From contig NC_083885.1 of NCBI RefSeq assembly GCF_032452875.1, positions 29,243,925 through 29,307,924 of the forward strand: a stretch of 64,000 nucleotides of DNA, in the 5' to 3' direction. Position 1 is the stretch's first letter. Every line of letters starts with the position of its first letter. This DNA comes from Bos javanicus (lineage: Eukaryota; Chordata; Mammalia; Artiodactyla; Bovidae). The translations under genes and the position numbers were made by a program. Under the pieces are notes generated by a model. The model saw only the letters and a list, made by a program, of their open reading frames with translations, did no database searches and was not told where the DNA came from. This document shows, one piece after another, positions 44,670 to 56,923 of this stretch.

Positions 44670-45284
44670 GAAATAGATGGGGAAACAGTGTCAGACTCTA
44701 TTTTTTGGGCTCCAAAATCACTGCAGATGGTTATTGCAGCCATGGAATTAAAAGACACTTACTCCTTGCAAGGAAAGTTATGACCAACCTAGATAGCATA
44801 TTGAAAAGCAGAGACATTCCTTTGCCAACAAAGGTCCATCTAGTCAAGGCTATGGTTTTCCCAGTGGTCATGTCTGGATTCGAAATTTGGACTGTGAAGA
44901 AAGCTGAGTGTCAAAGAATTGATGCTTTTGAACTATGGTGTTGGAGAAGACTCTTGCGAGTCCCTTGGACTGCAAGGAGATCCAACCAGTCCATTCTGAA
45001 GGGGATCAGTCCTGGGATTTCTTTGGAAGGAATGATACTAAAGCTGAAACTCCAGTACTTTGGCCATTTCATGTGAAGAGTTGACTCATTGGAAAAGACT
45101 CTGATGCTGGGAGGGATTGGGGGCAGGAGGAGAAGGGGATGACAGAGGATGAGATGGCTGGATGGCATCATTGACTCGATGGATAAGAGTTTGGGTGAAC
45201 TCCAGGAGTTGGTGATGGACAGGGAGGCCTGGCGTGCTGCAATTCATGGGGTCGCAAAGAGTCAGACGACTGAACTGAACTGAA
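44174..45284 (+). mobile_element. BovB LINE, sense, nested in antisense L1
   Basis: From AAAAAACAAGAGAGTTCCAG to the tail GACGACTGAACTGAACTGAATTG. L1 sequence flanks both sides; GAATTATGG / GAATTGATG near the borders may be a decayed TSD. A second frame, 44666-45076 (136 codons), continues ORF2 with KAMVFPVV and FELWCWRRLLRVPW. Confidence 0.93.
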
Positions 45285-45334
45285 TTGATGCCCTAGAGTT
45301 GGGTTGTTGGGTCATATGGTAGTTCTCATTTTAG

Positions 45335-45497
45335 TTTTTTTTTTTTTTTTATCTTTACAATATTGTATTGGTTTTACCATATATCAACATGAATCCGCCA
45401 CAGGTATACATGTGTTCCCCATCCTGAACCCTCTTCCCTCCTCCCTCCCCTTACCATCCCTCTGGGTCATCCCAGTGCACCAGCCCCAAGCATCCAG
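45335..45497 (-). mobile_element. Young L1 3' end, antisense, nested in the older L1
   Basis: A T16 run, then ATCTTTACAATATTGTATTGG, CATGAATCCGCCACAGGTAT, the C-rich segment and GCACCAGCCCCAAGCATCC. It is the reverse complement of the terminus of the 20363 and 34217 copies. Confidence 0.9.
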
Positions 45498-45600
45498 TAT
45501 AGTGCCTGTATCAATTTACACTCCCATCAACCATGCAACATCAAAAAAAATATACAAATGATAAGTGCTTGAGAGGGTGTGGGGAAAAGGGAAAATGGCT

Positions 45601-47511
45601 GATATATCAATTTTTTATGACAATTCGTTTATCCCTTTAATCTCACAGGTAGTTAAGGATTATCTTTGGAAGTAGGAGTCTGTTTTCATTCTCTCTTGAA
45701 AAATAGTGGGGAGCATATGAATCTGATGCCTAAAGTCTCTTGACATAGGCAAAGGGACAGCTTCTGCCAATGCTCTGGCCACAGGCCCTCAGAAACATTG
45801 AGTTTTGGGCTTCATCAGCCTGCTAATTCTAGGTCCAGGAGTGTCTTGAAAAGAAATCTTACCCAGTCTGCCAAAATGTATCTCAGTGTTTGAAACTGCA
45901 AGCACACATGGCCACTAACCTCAGTTTTCTGGACCTTTCGAGGAGTGGAGTTCATTGCTCCTCAAGGAATCCAAAAGTGCATGGTTCCTCAAGTTCCTGG
46001 CACACCCCAGATTCTCATGAGTGATCACCTTAAATTACGTCGTGAAGTGACTTGTGATTAAATGAATGAGCACTGGAGTTTGACAACAGTAAATCAGCAA
46101 ATAATCACAGGCATGGAAAAATATATGAGTGCAATTTCACAATGCCTCATAGATCTGCATTTGCCTTGGCAGGCTTTGTCATGCCCTGCATCAAGCAGAA
46201 GTCATCTTTATACTTTAGATATGGGAACAAGAATATTCAACTTTGTTTATTCTTGTCCCCACAACTTTCCTCTTCAGAGGTCTCTGATATGCTTTGAGAG
46301 CCCTTCATATATAATTAGTATGAGGCCTGCATTTTTAATACTAAGGTACTATTTTGCAGACACTATAAAACATGCAATATTTTTGATGTGAATATTTCTT
46401 TGAAAGATTAATTCTTTAGACAAGCTAATTATCTTTAATACAAATGTGGGTCTAAATTATATGTGAAGAATGTCATTGCCATGAGCATGGTTTCTACAGA
46501 TGACAACATTTGAATTTTCCGTGGCTATATTTAATTATTCCATTTTATTCAACTGTGATAAAAAGTTTTAAGACATGTGCTATAACATCAGAGCAATAGA
46601 CTGGTTCACTGATAATAACCAGTTAGTATTACTCATATAGTGTACATTTGACAGACTCATAGATATTCTCATGTTTCATTAACCCCACTTGAATAAATAG
46701 AACTCAGACTCACTCTAAATTAAGGCTGAGCATCTCCTTAAAAGTTATTTCAGAACATCGCCAAGGTTATTTCTCACTTCTGTACTGAAAACTGGGCAAG
46801 GAAAAATCCTCACCTCACTGACATATCCTTCTAGAGTCAAGGTTATTGAGACAAGTTAATGAGAAAATCATAGACCTTTGCCACTGTAGGTTTTTAAATA
46901 AGTGTGCTGTTGTTCTCCAAGAATTCCCTAGAATTGCATTTATCCTTCTTATTGAGAGATACTATTTGTGAGTTTTTAAACACTTCTTTGCCATTTATGG
47001 ATGGTTGCTTTCTCCTCTGCAGGACCACCCCTATGTTTTCCAACACTTGATTCCATTTCAAGACAAATGGTCACCATAAACACCTTCAGAATTTTGATAT
47101 CTTATTTTGCTCCCATATCAAAGGATTAAAATGACTAAGCATTTTTAAAGTTGGATTGTAAATATATCTTGAGTGTAGAAAATTTATAGTCTGAAGAATG
47201 CCTATGGCATTTGTAGGCTAGGAAACCTCTGGGTTTTGTCTTATTTTATTTTTATTCTCTTTATTGTCCCTTTATTTCAGCTGCCATACTTATTATTCAG
47301 CAATGTATATAATTTCAGATTTAGTTTTAAATTTATAAAAAGTGTTGTTCTATAATTCATTTATCATTCAAAATTATTTTAAGAATGTATGAGGTACAAG
47401 AAACTGTGCTAGCTGCTACAGGGATATGAGACAGATGTATGTATAATACAGTAAGAGAATTAAACCTATTAGATTGGATATGGTGTAGCCATATGGTATA
47501 GTGTATCTAAT

Positions 47512-47514
<3 letters not shown>
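45601..47514. other. Unique sequence, no gene seen
   Basis: No repeat family recognised over 1.9 kb apart from a weak L2/MIR-like patch near 47385-47480. The 109-codon plus frame at 46062-46391 has no motif or gene context. Confidence 0.45.

Positions 47515-47554
<40 letters not shown>
47515..47554. repeat. (AT)20 microsatellite
   Basis: About 40 bp of uninterrupted alternating AT. Confidence 0.92.
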
Positions 47555-47557
<3 letters not shown>

Positions 47558-47589
47558 AGACAGAGGACTTTTCTGGTTTCAGCTTCAAC

Positions 47590-49390
47590 AAGTAAAGAAC
47601 TTGAAAGTTATCACTGCTCTTCTTACAAGCAAGTAAAAGATTGGCAAACTGAAAATCAACAATTTACCTTGCACCCATCAGAGAACTGAGGTTACATGGG
47701 CAAATCACCAAACCAAAACCTGGTGAGAGAGAAAGATGCAGAGACACAGTGGAGGGTGCTTAAACTGGGGAGAAGCTATTAGAGCCATGAAGTGATGGGC
47801 AAAATTAAATGGTAATTCCTTATGAATTTTTGTTGGGTGACTGTGGACTAGCCTAAGAGGAAGAAAGTGCTAGGGCCACAGACTTAGGGTTTCTGCAACT
47901 TTATGGCCTTTATTTGCAGGAATCCCACCAGCTTCTTGCAGTGGGAACTTGAAAAAAGATTCCCTATTCACTCTCTTATGATGAAGAGGTGGGGGAGTGG
48001 AGGAGGGAGATGGAAAAATAAATTGTTGATATGAATATTTCTAGAACTTTTTTCATGTCAAAGTCTTAATGTACAGAAGTGGAGGGACCAAACAAAATTT
48101 TGCCACAGCCTTATCCAAACTATAGAGAAAGAACTATTTTTTCCCACTCCAGCCACTACAGTTCTTCCTACATAGATAAAAAAGGAAAAGAAACCTTGTT
48201 AATAGGGATAAGGGAATCAGCAAAATAGATTGGGAATGTTGCAGCCAGGGAAGGGAATATGGGTTAGGGAAAAAGAGCTGTCCCAATGTAGAAACAATTG
48301 TTAAGGTCACAACTTTGAGCCATAGTCCACCAAAAGGTGGAACATTAATTGGACAATTAGAGAATGTTCCCATCTCCAGAATCTTAGTATTACAAAAGGA
48401 ATCCAACATACTAACAGTGGACTGCAGAGGAAAGAGTAGCAAGACATAGGCTATCCTTGAGGAAGAATACATAGGATAGCCCAGAATAAATAAGAGAAAC
48501 AACAACAAAAGTCATTTAACGAAGCTGAAGCCTCTAGAACCTACAGTTACAAAAAATGCAGTATTCATCCAAGTTCTTAGCCAGAAAAGTATAAAATACA
48601 AAATGAAGATGTACTTCTTTTATAGCCACACATTCCAGGAAACAAACTCACTCAGAAGGACAATGCAGATAGGGCAGTGCAGTTTATTACACCAGTGGGC
48701 CCAAGTCAGAGTCTCCTCTTAGCCAAGGACCCTGACCAGTTTTTGTGAAAACCTTATATACCCTAAGTGTACATGCCCAAGCCCACCTCCCCAAATTCCC
48801 TGAAACTAGTCTGAACAAAGGAGAAGAAAGATACAATCAAAGTTAACCCGTGATTCATATGCCTTAAGCCTAGGTAATTAACAGTGGACAAATATCAATA
48901 GGCCTGTGGTCATACCCCAATAAGCATAATAGAATTTATTATTCTATTCAGTTACACAGATAATTCTTTTAGGCAACAGAGAGTCTAGGTACGAGCCCTG
49001 GGGCTCTTCCATCTGGGGGGCAAGGGGAGGGAAGGAGGTCTGGTTTTCCAGTCGGTACGTCGTTTCCATAGATACTGGGCACATAGCTCAAAGACCACAG
49101 TCCAGCCCAAGATGGAGCCCTGCATTCAAGATGGAGCCTGTTCTGTCTGTTTCCTCCTTCACTTCAGTTGCAGTTACATGATATTATATGCCAGTTTTCA
49201 ACAAAAATATTCAAAGACAGGCCAAAGGCAAGAGAAGATAAAATCTGAAAAGACCAAGCAATCACCAGAACCACACTCAGATAATGACACAGTTGTTAAT
49301 TATCAGAGAAGCAATTTTAACTATCTGTTTAAAGTGCGAAGGACTCTAATGAAAGCAATGAACTCTGAAAACTCAACAATTAGAAAATAA
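47590..49390 (+). mobile_element. Very old mammalian L1, 5' region, sense, split by a solo LTR
   Basis: Right of the LTR, AGGCCAAAGGCAAGAGAAG, GAACCACACTCAGATAATGAC and AATTTTAACTATCTGTTTAA resemble the 5' UTR/ORF1-proximal part of ancient L1. Left of it, TGGGCAAATCACCAAACC and similar phrases are compatible but weaker, so the left edge is a guess. The 124-codon antisense frame at 48134-48508 and plus frame 49112-49390 are inside it. Confidence 0.5.
48618..49161 (-). mobile_element. Solo LTR of an endogenous retrovirus, antisense (copy 2)
   Basis: 544 bp, same family as 28551-29095 but on the opposite strand. A 4-bp target duplication CTTC flanks it at 48614-48617 and 49162-49165. The complement of the AATAAA signal is at 48683-48688 and of the TATA box at about 48753-48760. 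The LTR 5' end keeps TG; its 3' end reads AA instead of CA. It lacks the 22-bp tandem duplication of copy 1 and has about 20 extra bases in U3 (G-rich on the plus strand, 49015-49037). No internal viral sequence remains. Confidence 0.88.
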
Positions 49391-49650
49391 GCACCCATAT
49401 ATGTTAACATATGATATGGAATCTAGAAAAATGGTAGTAATGAACCTATTTACAGGGCAAGGATAGAGATGTAGATGCAGAGAATGGCCTTGTATACACA
49501 GTAGGGGAAGGAGAGGGCGGGACAAATAGAAAGCAGCATTGACACACGAACACTGCTACGTGTAGCATAGCTAGTCAGTGGGGACCTGCTGTGTAACACA
49601 GGGAGCCCCGCCCGGCCCTCTGTGATGACCTAGCGTTTTGCCAAGTTTTC
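49391..49650 (+). mobile_element. Artiodactyl L1 3' UTR, sense
   Basis: ATATGATATGGAATCTAGAAA, CAGAGAATGGCCTTGTATAC, GGGGACCTGCTGTGTAACAC and CAGGGAGCCCCGCC match the L1 3' UTR order ('tagagaacagacttg...cctactgtatagcacaggg'). Confidence 0.65.
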
Positions 49651-49814
49651 ACTTTTCATCTCAGGTTCAAAGGATTTGTTAACAAAATAAGCCACTCGTT
49701 ATATACAAATACATAATACAGATATTCATTAGAGAATTAGTTAGCTTACTTTCAATATACTAACATTAAAAGAAAAGAGAATAGAAATAGTGGAGGATGC
49801 ATCACCAAATTGGG

Positions 49815-50630
49815 TTTTGATCAACATCTAGACTTAATCAGTGCAAACACATATATAAAGATGGCAAATAACATATGAAAAGATGCTCAGCATAATATTT
49901 CACTAGAGAAATGTGAATTAAAGAAACAATGCAATATCACTATACACCTTCTAAAATAACTCAAACTTTTCAAAAATAGTACTAGTCACTGAGAATGTGT
50001 GAACAATGGGAACTTTCATTCATTATTCATGGAAATACAAAATGGCACAGTAACTTTGGGACACTGTGGAAGTTTCCTGCAAAACTAAAACATGGTTTTC
50101 AATGCCATCCAGCGGTCACACCCATAGGTCTTTGCTCATCTCATTTGAAAAGTTATGTCTACACAAAATCTGCATGTGAATGTTATGGCAGCTTTTTCCC
50201 TAATCACCAAGAACTGGAAGCAATAAGGCGTCTTTCAATGGGTGAATGGATAAACAACCTCTGATGCATCCATACAACAGAACAATACTCAGTGACAAAA
50301 AGCAGTGAGCTGTCAAGCCTCAGCAAGATATGGATGGTCTTCACAGTACTTTGCCACTGAGGAAGAAGCTTGTGTGTAAATGCTACAAACTGTAAAATCC
50401 CATTTTTGTGATAGTCAAGAAAACGTGGCACTTCAGAGTCAGTAAACAAGTCACTGGTTGCAAGGGGTTCAGGGAGCATGTTGACTTCGTGACACACAGG
50501 GAATTGTTAGGGTGGTAAACTATTCTATAATTCTGTAATGGTGAGAACAGGACACAGTGGTTCTATCAAAATCCATAGAACTTTACAGCACAAAGAATGA
50601 TCCTTGTTGTATGCAAATTTTAAAAATTCA
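49815..50630 (+). mobile_element. Old L1 ORF2 end and 3' UTR, sense
   Basis: ACATATGAAAAGATGCTCAG, AAGAACTGGAAGCAATAAGG, GGGTGAATGGATAAACAACC, then TTCACAGTACTTTGCCACTG and CAAGAATGATCC-type 3' UTR. The 89-codon frame at 49995-50264 is part of the ORF2 relic. Confidence 0.72.
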
Positions 50631-53040
50631 TTTAAGAGTTCCTAGGACTCCAGGATATTAGGTACAAAATTATGTAATGTTAAAAAGGCATGAGCTTTAT
50701 TTACTAATAATGTACAATGTTGATTCATTAATTAGGACAAATGTGTCATACTGATATAAGATGTTGATAAAGGAGAAACTGAGTGGCTGGTATATGGGAA
50801 CTCCTATCTTCTCATTTTTTCTCTAAATTTAAAACCGTTTTGTGTCTGTGTGTGTGTGTGTCAGAGAGAGAGAAACAGATGAAAGGGAGCTGGGGTTTGA
50901 GTAGGAGAGTTCATAAAATTAGAAAAAGTTTCCTAGGAAGTTTTTGTCACTCATGACAGAGGAGAAAACATTTAAATAAGAAAGTGTAAGCAACTGTGTC
51001 AAATACTGCTGAAAGGTTAAGGTGCCATGGGCAAAATTATTGACGAAAATTAGACTCTTGCTAGTATGAAACTCTACTCTGTAGCTGGCCAGTAGGTCTG
51101 TTTTCCTGGTGAGCAAACCACCAAGGGAAAGATGCTTAAATAAATTAATAACAAATTCCTGTTCCTTCAGTTCTATATGTTGCTTTTAACCATTTTCAAC
51201 TCTCTGAATTATTGATTTCTTGAAACCCAGGCAGGGTTTATTTTGTGAATTGGTTTGAGTGTCTAACAGCAGAGCAAGCTTCACCGCTTGGGGAAAGCGG
51301 AAAGACAGCATGGCCCATGCTTTCCAGCTGGCAAAATCTGGAGGAACAGAGGAAGAGAACTGCTGGCAGTGGACTTGAAAGTCCTTGCCAATTCTTCGGT
51401 TGCATGGTTGAAAACTCCATGTGCTTCCCATCACACAGCAATATTTTCACACCTCTTGTGCCATTAATTAAGCTCTCTTTATCTTTCCAAATTCAGGGGA
51501 GAGACCCACATCCCTGAATGTTCAGATCCATTTTTAATTGGAGCAAGCATGGGATATATTCAGTATTAGATGGTTTTCCCATATTCAGTTTTGCTCAGTA
51601 GAGTTGAGTGAGATGTGAAACACCATATATATTTGCAATAGCAATTGATCTTGTCACAGAGCTGAACCTTTTAGGAATAATCATTTAACCGTCTGTCTAA
51701 GACTGGGTCATAAATTGTATACTTTTTTCTTAGAATTTTATTCTGTAGCATTAGTATGAGTTGAATAGTTATTAGCAGACTGTGACTTGAATAAATGAGT
51801 TCTATAAGATGTCAAGAGCACTGGGGAATTTCAAAATTATGGCATGAGTAGGTGTACATATTATAGTTTAATTTATGTTGAATGTGGACATTGTCTGTAG
51901 TCATCATTTACATTCGTTGCCTAGTCAAATTGCTGGTAACAAGGAGATTTTATTCTTAATATTTTTTTGCTTTATTATTTCTTATTTTATAATGTGTTTT
52001 TTAAATTTTCTGTTTTTGTTGCTTTTTTTTAAAACTTTCTGCTTTAAAATGACTACTGATTCATGGAAAGTTGTGAAAAAATGTATGAGAGGTCTCAGAT
52101 ACCCTTTTCCCAGTGGTGGGGGGCGGTGGGGGGTGAAACTCAACATAATTCCCTTGAGATTATTTGTTAAAATTAAAAATAAAACAACAAATCTCAACTG
52201 ATTAGAAGAATCCCTTAGGTCACTTTAAAACTATAGATTTTTGAGCCCAGACTGCAAAAAGTTTTGAAGAAGAAAAATGCACCTTCAACTTCTATTGTCT
52301 AGGGATGCTCATGTGGCATTTTACGAGAAAAGTAGATTCTTAAAGTAAGGTGGGAAACTTGATGTCTCTGCAAAGATAATGTATTTCAGTCTCTTCTTTT
52401 TATAATATATATTTGTGTTAGGGAGCAAATGTAAGAGCTAGGCCTTAAAAGACAGAGGCAGTTGGTGATCAGGGTCAATGACAAACTGTTGCTGGGTCAA
52501 AATGTTGTAATCAATCATTAATGATCATAGTGTTACAGTAAGATAATAAATGAAGAGTTCAACAGAATTACATGTTCTTGCTCTCAACCTGACTCCACTT
52601 AGTCTCCCTGGTCCCTTTAGCTTGTCTCTTCTTCCTCTGTATTTTCAGATGAGTTGTTAGGGAATGCCCAGGCAGGGATCAGTGTGCTTCAAGTTGACCA
52701 GTTGGTCTGACATAGAAAGGGTAGATGACAAATTTAATTCATTGATTCTCAGTCTACACTAAAAATCTGACCTACTCCATAGCAATCAATTTTCATTACT
52801 CCAAAACAAAGGAGAAATAAGGAGCGAGGCACAACTTTAAAAGATTAGCATATACAGTGTGCAATAAATTATCCTCTAGGTATCCACAGGAGAATGAGAT
52901 ATAAGAATTTATTTTTTCTTGAGGTGAGTCTCTCACATTTTGAGAAGAAGCAGATAAAAGAGGAAAACCTATCATATCTAAATGTCTAAAATATTTGCCA
53001 ATAACCAAGGAGTACTACATGTGCATAATCTTTAGAATAT
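50631..53040. other. Mostly unique sequence
   Basis: Contains a short (GT)n at 50845-50862, a possible old repeat at 50890-51130 (GCAACTGTGTCAAATACTGC), and a G-rich tract at 52114-52133. Overlapping frames at 51186-51517 on both strands and 51875-52201 (108 codons, hydrophobic, translation of T-rich DNA) have no recognised domain. Confidence 0.45.
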
Positions 53041-53050
53041 ACACTTCATG

Positions 53051-53279
53051 TGTGCTTATATGCTTAGCTGCTTCAGTCGTGTCTGACTCTTTGCGATCCT
53101 ATGGACTCTAGCCTGCCAAGCTCCTCTGTCCATGGGATTCTCTAGGCAAGAATAATGGAGTGGGTTGTCATGCCCTCCTGCAGGGGATCTTCCCAACCCA
53201 GGGATCAAATCCACATCTCTTATGTCTCCTACGGTGGCAGGTGGGTTCTTTACCACTGGCAACACCTGGGAAGCCCATG
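53051..53279 (-). mobile_element. Bov-tA SINE, antisense
   Basis: TTAGCTGCTTCAGTCGTGTC through GGCAACACCTGGGAAGCCC. A 9-bp TSD CACTTCATG lies at 53042-53050 and 53280-53288. The 69-codon antisense frame 53056-53265 is its translation. Confidence 0.94.
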
Positions 53280-53288
53280 CACTTCATG

Positions 53289-53845
53289 CATCAGGAGAAA
53301 TACTAGTTTTAAATCATCATTGCATCCTAGTGACTGGCATGATGCCTGACCTATAACAGGTGTTAATAATGGGTCAAATAAACAACACTATGAGCTAGTA
53401 ATTTTCTCTTTTTACGATGGAGGGACAAAATATTAATACATTAAAATAAGATGATGAATATAACTTCTAGTTATGGACTAAATGTGCTGCAGGAAGATTT
53501 CGAACTTTATTTTGACTTGCACATAAGTTAATTAGTAGCTGTTTATCTGAGTGACTTTCTTAGCTACTAACCAAACTTACTTAAAACCCATCTGGAACAA
53601 GAGGAATATTTGAAAATCTCTTAAAACTTTATCTATACAGATGACACCAAATATAGACATGTGGCTTTTAGAAACAGTGGGCCTGGCTTTTGAGAATATT
53701 GCTCTGTGCCTGGCTTTCCGTGAGAATGTGAGCTGTGTGATGACAAGAAATACTTCTTGCTCTTCTTGATATCCCCGTTGACTAATATATGACCTGCAAC
53801 ACAGTAGGTTATACATCAAAGTGTCCTGATTCAAGGCTTGTTTGT
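53289..53845. other. Unique sequence
   Basis: The 85-codon antisense frame at 53577-53834 has no recognisable domain. Confidence 0.5.
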
Positions 53846-53966
53846 TTTTTAAATTTATTTTTAATTGGCAGATAATTGCTTTATAGCATTGTATTGGTTT
53901 CTGCCATACAACGGCATGAATCAGCCATAAGTATAAATACAGCTTCTCCCCTGAACTTCTGCCCTG
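53846..53966 (-). mobile_element. L1 3' end, antisense, short
   Basis: TTAATTGGCAGATAATTGCTT, GCATTGTATTGGTTTCTGCC and GGCATGAATCAGCCATAAG are the complement of an artiodactyl L1 terminus. Confidence 0.85.
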
Positions 53967-56829
53967 AACAAGTTTTTAAAATCAAACCAATTATAAGAAC
54001 CTCATGAGAATGACTTTTAATATCAAATCACATAAACTAAATAGTTTCTTTGTAGGAAAGTCACTATTTTGGTTGTTGCTGTACCATTTTCTTTCTTTTT
54101 TAACTAACATAAGCAGAAGAGATGATTTCATTCATCTGTCTCCCTCACTCATACTTGGACTTTACCCTGGGGGATGGCCTTAAAAGGCCATCTTTCCAGA
54201 GGATCACTTTTCCTATCAAATATTTATAAATCATTGGGCTCTGCATTAGACACTCAGAACTAAAATCTATTTGTGTGGATACTGATCAGTTTACCTTCCC
54301 AGTTTTCAGAATCACAAATGTGGCAAATGTTAGGAGTCTACACTTGAATTTTTGTAGTACTATTGAGAGAAACAGTACTTCAAATCCCATTTGATATTTT
54401 CCCACACATAAGAGAGAGTATTTCAAACATGGTGGAACTTCAAGTGTCTTATCCACTGTCTTTATCCACTGTGGTATTACGGCTGTACTAATTCCTTGAC
54501 TAAGAGTCAAATACTCATTAACAGATTGGGACATTACTTTGAGTAATTATTTAATGAACTTATAGATGATTGTAAGATTCAGATCATATATTCAGATCAT
54601 ATATAAAAGACCATATGTATGCCATGTTAAAGGGAAGGGACTCAATGTTATGGAGAAGAAAATTTATACACCCCAAGAGAAGTTCTGCATCAGATATGCT
54701 GCAGAGACCTCTACTGAACAAATCCCCACACAGTATTATAAGTTATACCCTAGAAACCACCTGGTAAACATGATCACAATTGTCATTGCTTTTTATGAGA
54801 ACATGAGTGCATAATTTTATGGGACTGCTTCCTTACATCATTAATTTTAATGGTGCTTTGCATAGGGAAATATTTTTCAGGTACTGTATAATGCATAGCA
54901 AAGCCTATGAATCCTAAATAATACAGCTAATACTGTTCCTCATATAGGAATTAATAAGGAATTCTGACATAAGATTTAATTAATAATTTAGCATCAACCT
55001 CACTTCCAAGCAAGCATTTTACTATCATCCAACATAATTTTCATAGTATGGGAACCATGTGCCATTTTGGGCTTTAAAAAACACTTTTTGGAGCAAAAGC
55101 ATAATAAAAAATAATTCATTATTTAGGACATTACAAATGAGTCCTTTGTGATTAGTCATCTTGTAGCAAGAAGGAAAATTTGTTCAAGTCACATTGAAAG
55201 AGAGCATTGATCTAATTCCTTAAAAATTCCAATTCTGTTTCAGTAAATATTGGTTAAGGGAGGATAAGTTTGTAGAGGTGACATGTGAAAGGGGACCACT
55301 GGACGGATTGTGTAAGATTCTCAAAATAAACACTACAGAGCATAGTCTGTGTGTCCAAAACATATGAACCGCTTTATACAGTGAGGTCGGGTGTGGCAGG
55401 GGATCCGTTTTTGTAGGTTTCAATCAGATGTTAATATTCTATTATTGCAGGGCTGGGGGCTGACATTTAATTTGATGCTTCATGTTCAAAAAGGAGCACT
55501 ACATACTGGCTTTTGACTACATCTGTCAAGTTTCTAGATGGGAAAATTGAAAGGTATTGGCTTTATTCATGAATAGTTTAGTACCTAGCAAGTACTGCCC
55601 TTCCTTTTCTGTTTTTCCAAATTTGAAAATAAAAGGCATGTTGGTCTCTATAAAATCCTATTTTTCCTACTTTTTTCCATAGAAAATTGCTTAGTTCTAC
55701 CACCTCACTTGGACAACAGTAATACCAAAGAATTAGTCCTTATTTTATTCCCAGTCCCTCCTGGTGCTTTCAAGCTTCAGCTCATGTGAGAAGTAGGTGA
55801 CTACGGAATAGACAAGGGATTTTCAGGTGTTCTACTTGCCCTATCTGTCCGTCCTTTCATGAATTCTCTCCTCATTCTCCTGAATGGTTTTCTTGCTGTA
55901 TTCCTAAAACAAAAGTCAATCTCTAATTTGCATTACATTTACATCCAAGGAGGGAAAACAAGTTGCAGAGTCACTCAAATCCATGCTCAGACTCCAGCAT
56001 GGAGTCTTGACCATAGTATTAAAGATAAGATGATTCATGGTAAAACAAGCTTTTATGTTGCCATATTTTAGGCTTTATATTTATTGATGTTGAAGTAAAA
56101 TTTGTTTCCTCCCTTTGTATACTTTCAGATGTCAAAACAAGCAATTGGGAAGTTTAGACCATGTTAAGAATGATTATTTAAACATACAAAGGCAATTCTT
56201 ACATTCTACATGTCTTCTCTTTTTTAGCTAAAATATATCATATCATTATCAACATTAGCTTAAATATATATGTAATAAATGAAAATTCCGAGTTAGTTTT
56301 CCTGTCCTTAGAATCATTTTATGCTTTATTTTGCTGAATCTACAAAGCTCTGTAAAGTAAGTGTTATTATTATTCATTTGAGGCTAGCTTATTTGCATAT
56401 ATAGTCATAAGTCCCCTGTTTCCTCCATATAGTCACAGCTTTGTGTAGTCCCTTTCCAGCAGACTCTGGCTTGGTTCTGTTGTTCGCTTGGACCAATGAG
56501 TCATTATCTGGGTAACTTCTTATGTCTGAGCAATCTCAGAATAGTTTCACTGGACTCTGTAGGTCATAGGCGTAAGGTCAATTTTTACATATATATTTTA
56601 CATTATGGGCATAAAACTATGCATTTTGAAATTATTTCATTTGATATTGACAACATCTATTTTAGTAATATGATCAATATTGAAGATCTACAATAGAAAC
56701 AATGACATGTATAAATGTCATTGGACACCTACATTGTTCCCAATTTGCCAGTATTATAAATAAAAATCAAAGAACATTTTGAGCGCCTCTGAAGATTTCA
56801 AAGTACACTTTTGACTGTAAATACTGGGA
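53967..56829. other. Long unique AT-rich stretch
   Basis: Nearly 2.9 kb without a recognised interspersed repeat, RNA or gene. Contains a short perfect inverted repeat at 54173-54192. Frames of 66-82 codons (54286-54534, 54566-54814, 55859-56071, 56496-56696) lack domains. Confidence 0.5.
54173..54192. repeat. 9-bp inverted repeat with 2-base loop
   Basis: GATGGCCTT and AAGGCCATC face each other across AA. Confidence 0.85.
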
Positions 56830-56923
56830 TATATATATATATATATGTTTGGTTTGTATTATAGTTGATTTAAAATGTATTAGTTTCAGGTGTACAGCTG
56901 AGTGATTTATTCATATATCTCTC

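Larger units (their letters stand above)
43567..45600 (-). mobile_element. Artiodactyl L1, antisense, carrying nested BovB and L1 and a 5' inversion
   Basis: Antisense L1 pieces at 43567-44173 (TTTATTGGAGTATATTTGC, GCTATACAGTAGGTTCCCC, TTGTAAATAGTGCTGCTATG), 45285-45334 (GGGTTGTTGGGTCATATGG) and 45498-45537 (TATAGTGCCTGTATCAATTTAC) are collinear. From about 45538 to 45597 the same element appears in the opposite orientation (GAGAGGGTGTGGGGAAAAGGG), the mark of twin-priming inversion. Confidence 0.85.

Noticed and set aside
46062..46391. 109-codon plus-strand frame
   Set aside because: No domain, no upstream promoter or splice context, and typical of chance frames in unique DNA.
48134..48508. 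124-codon hydrophobic antisense frame
   Set aside because: No recognisable domain, lies in probable old L1 DNA, and antisense T-rich sequence gives hydrophobic frames by chance.
28551..49161. One provirus with LTRs at 28.5 and 48.6 kb
   Set aside because: The LTRs are in opposite orientation, have different 4-bp duplications, and the intervening 20 kb contains no retroviral genes.
51875..52201. 108-codon membrane-protein-like frame
   Set aside because: Its Leu/Phe-rich part is a translation of T-rich low-complexity DNA; no signal of real coding bias.
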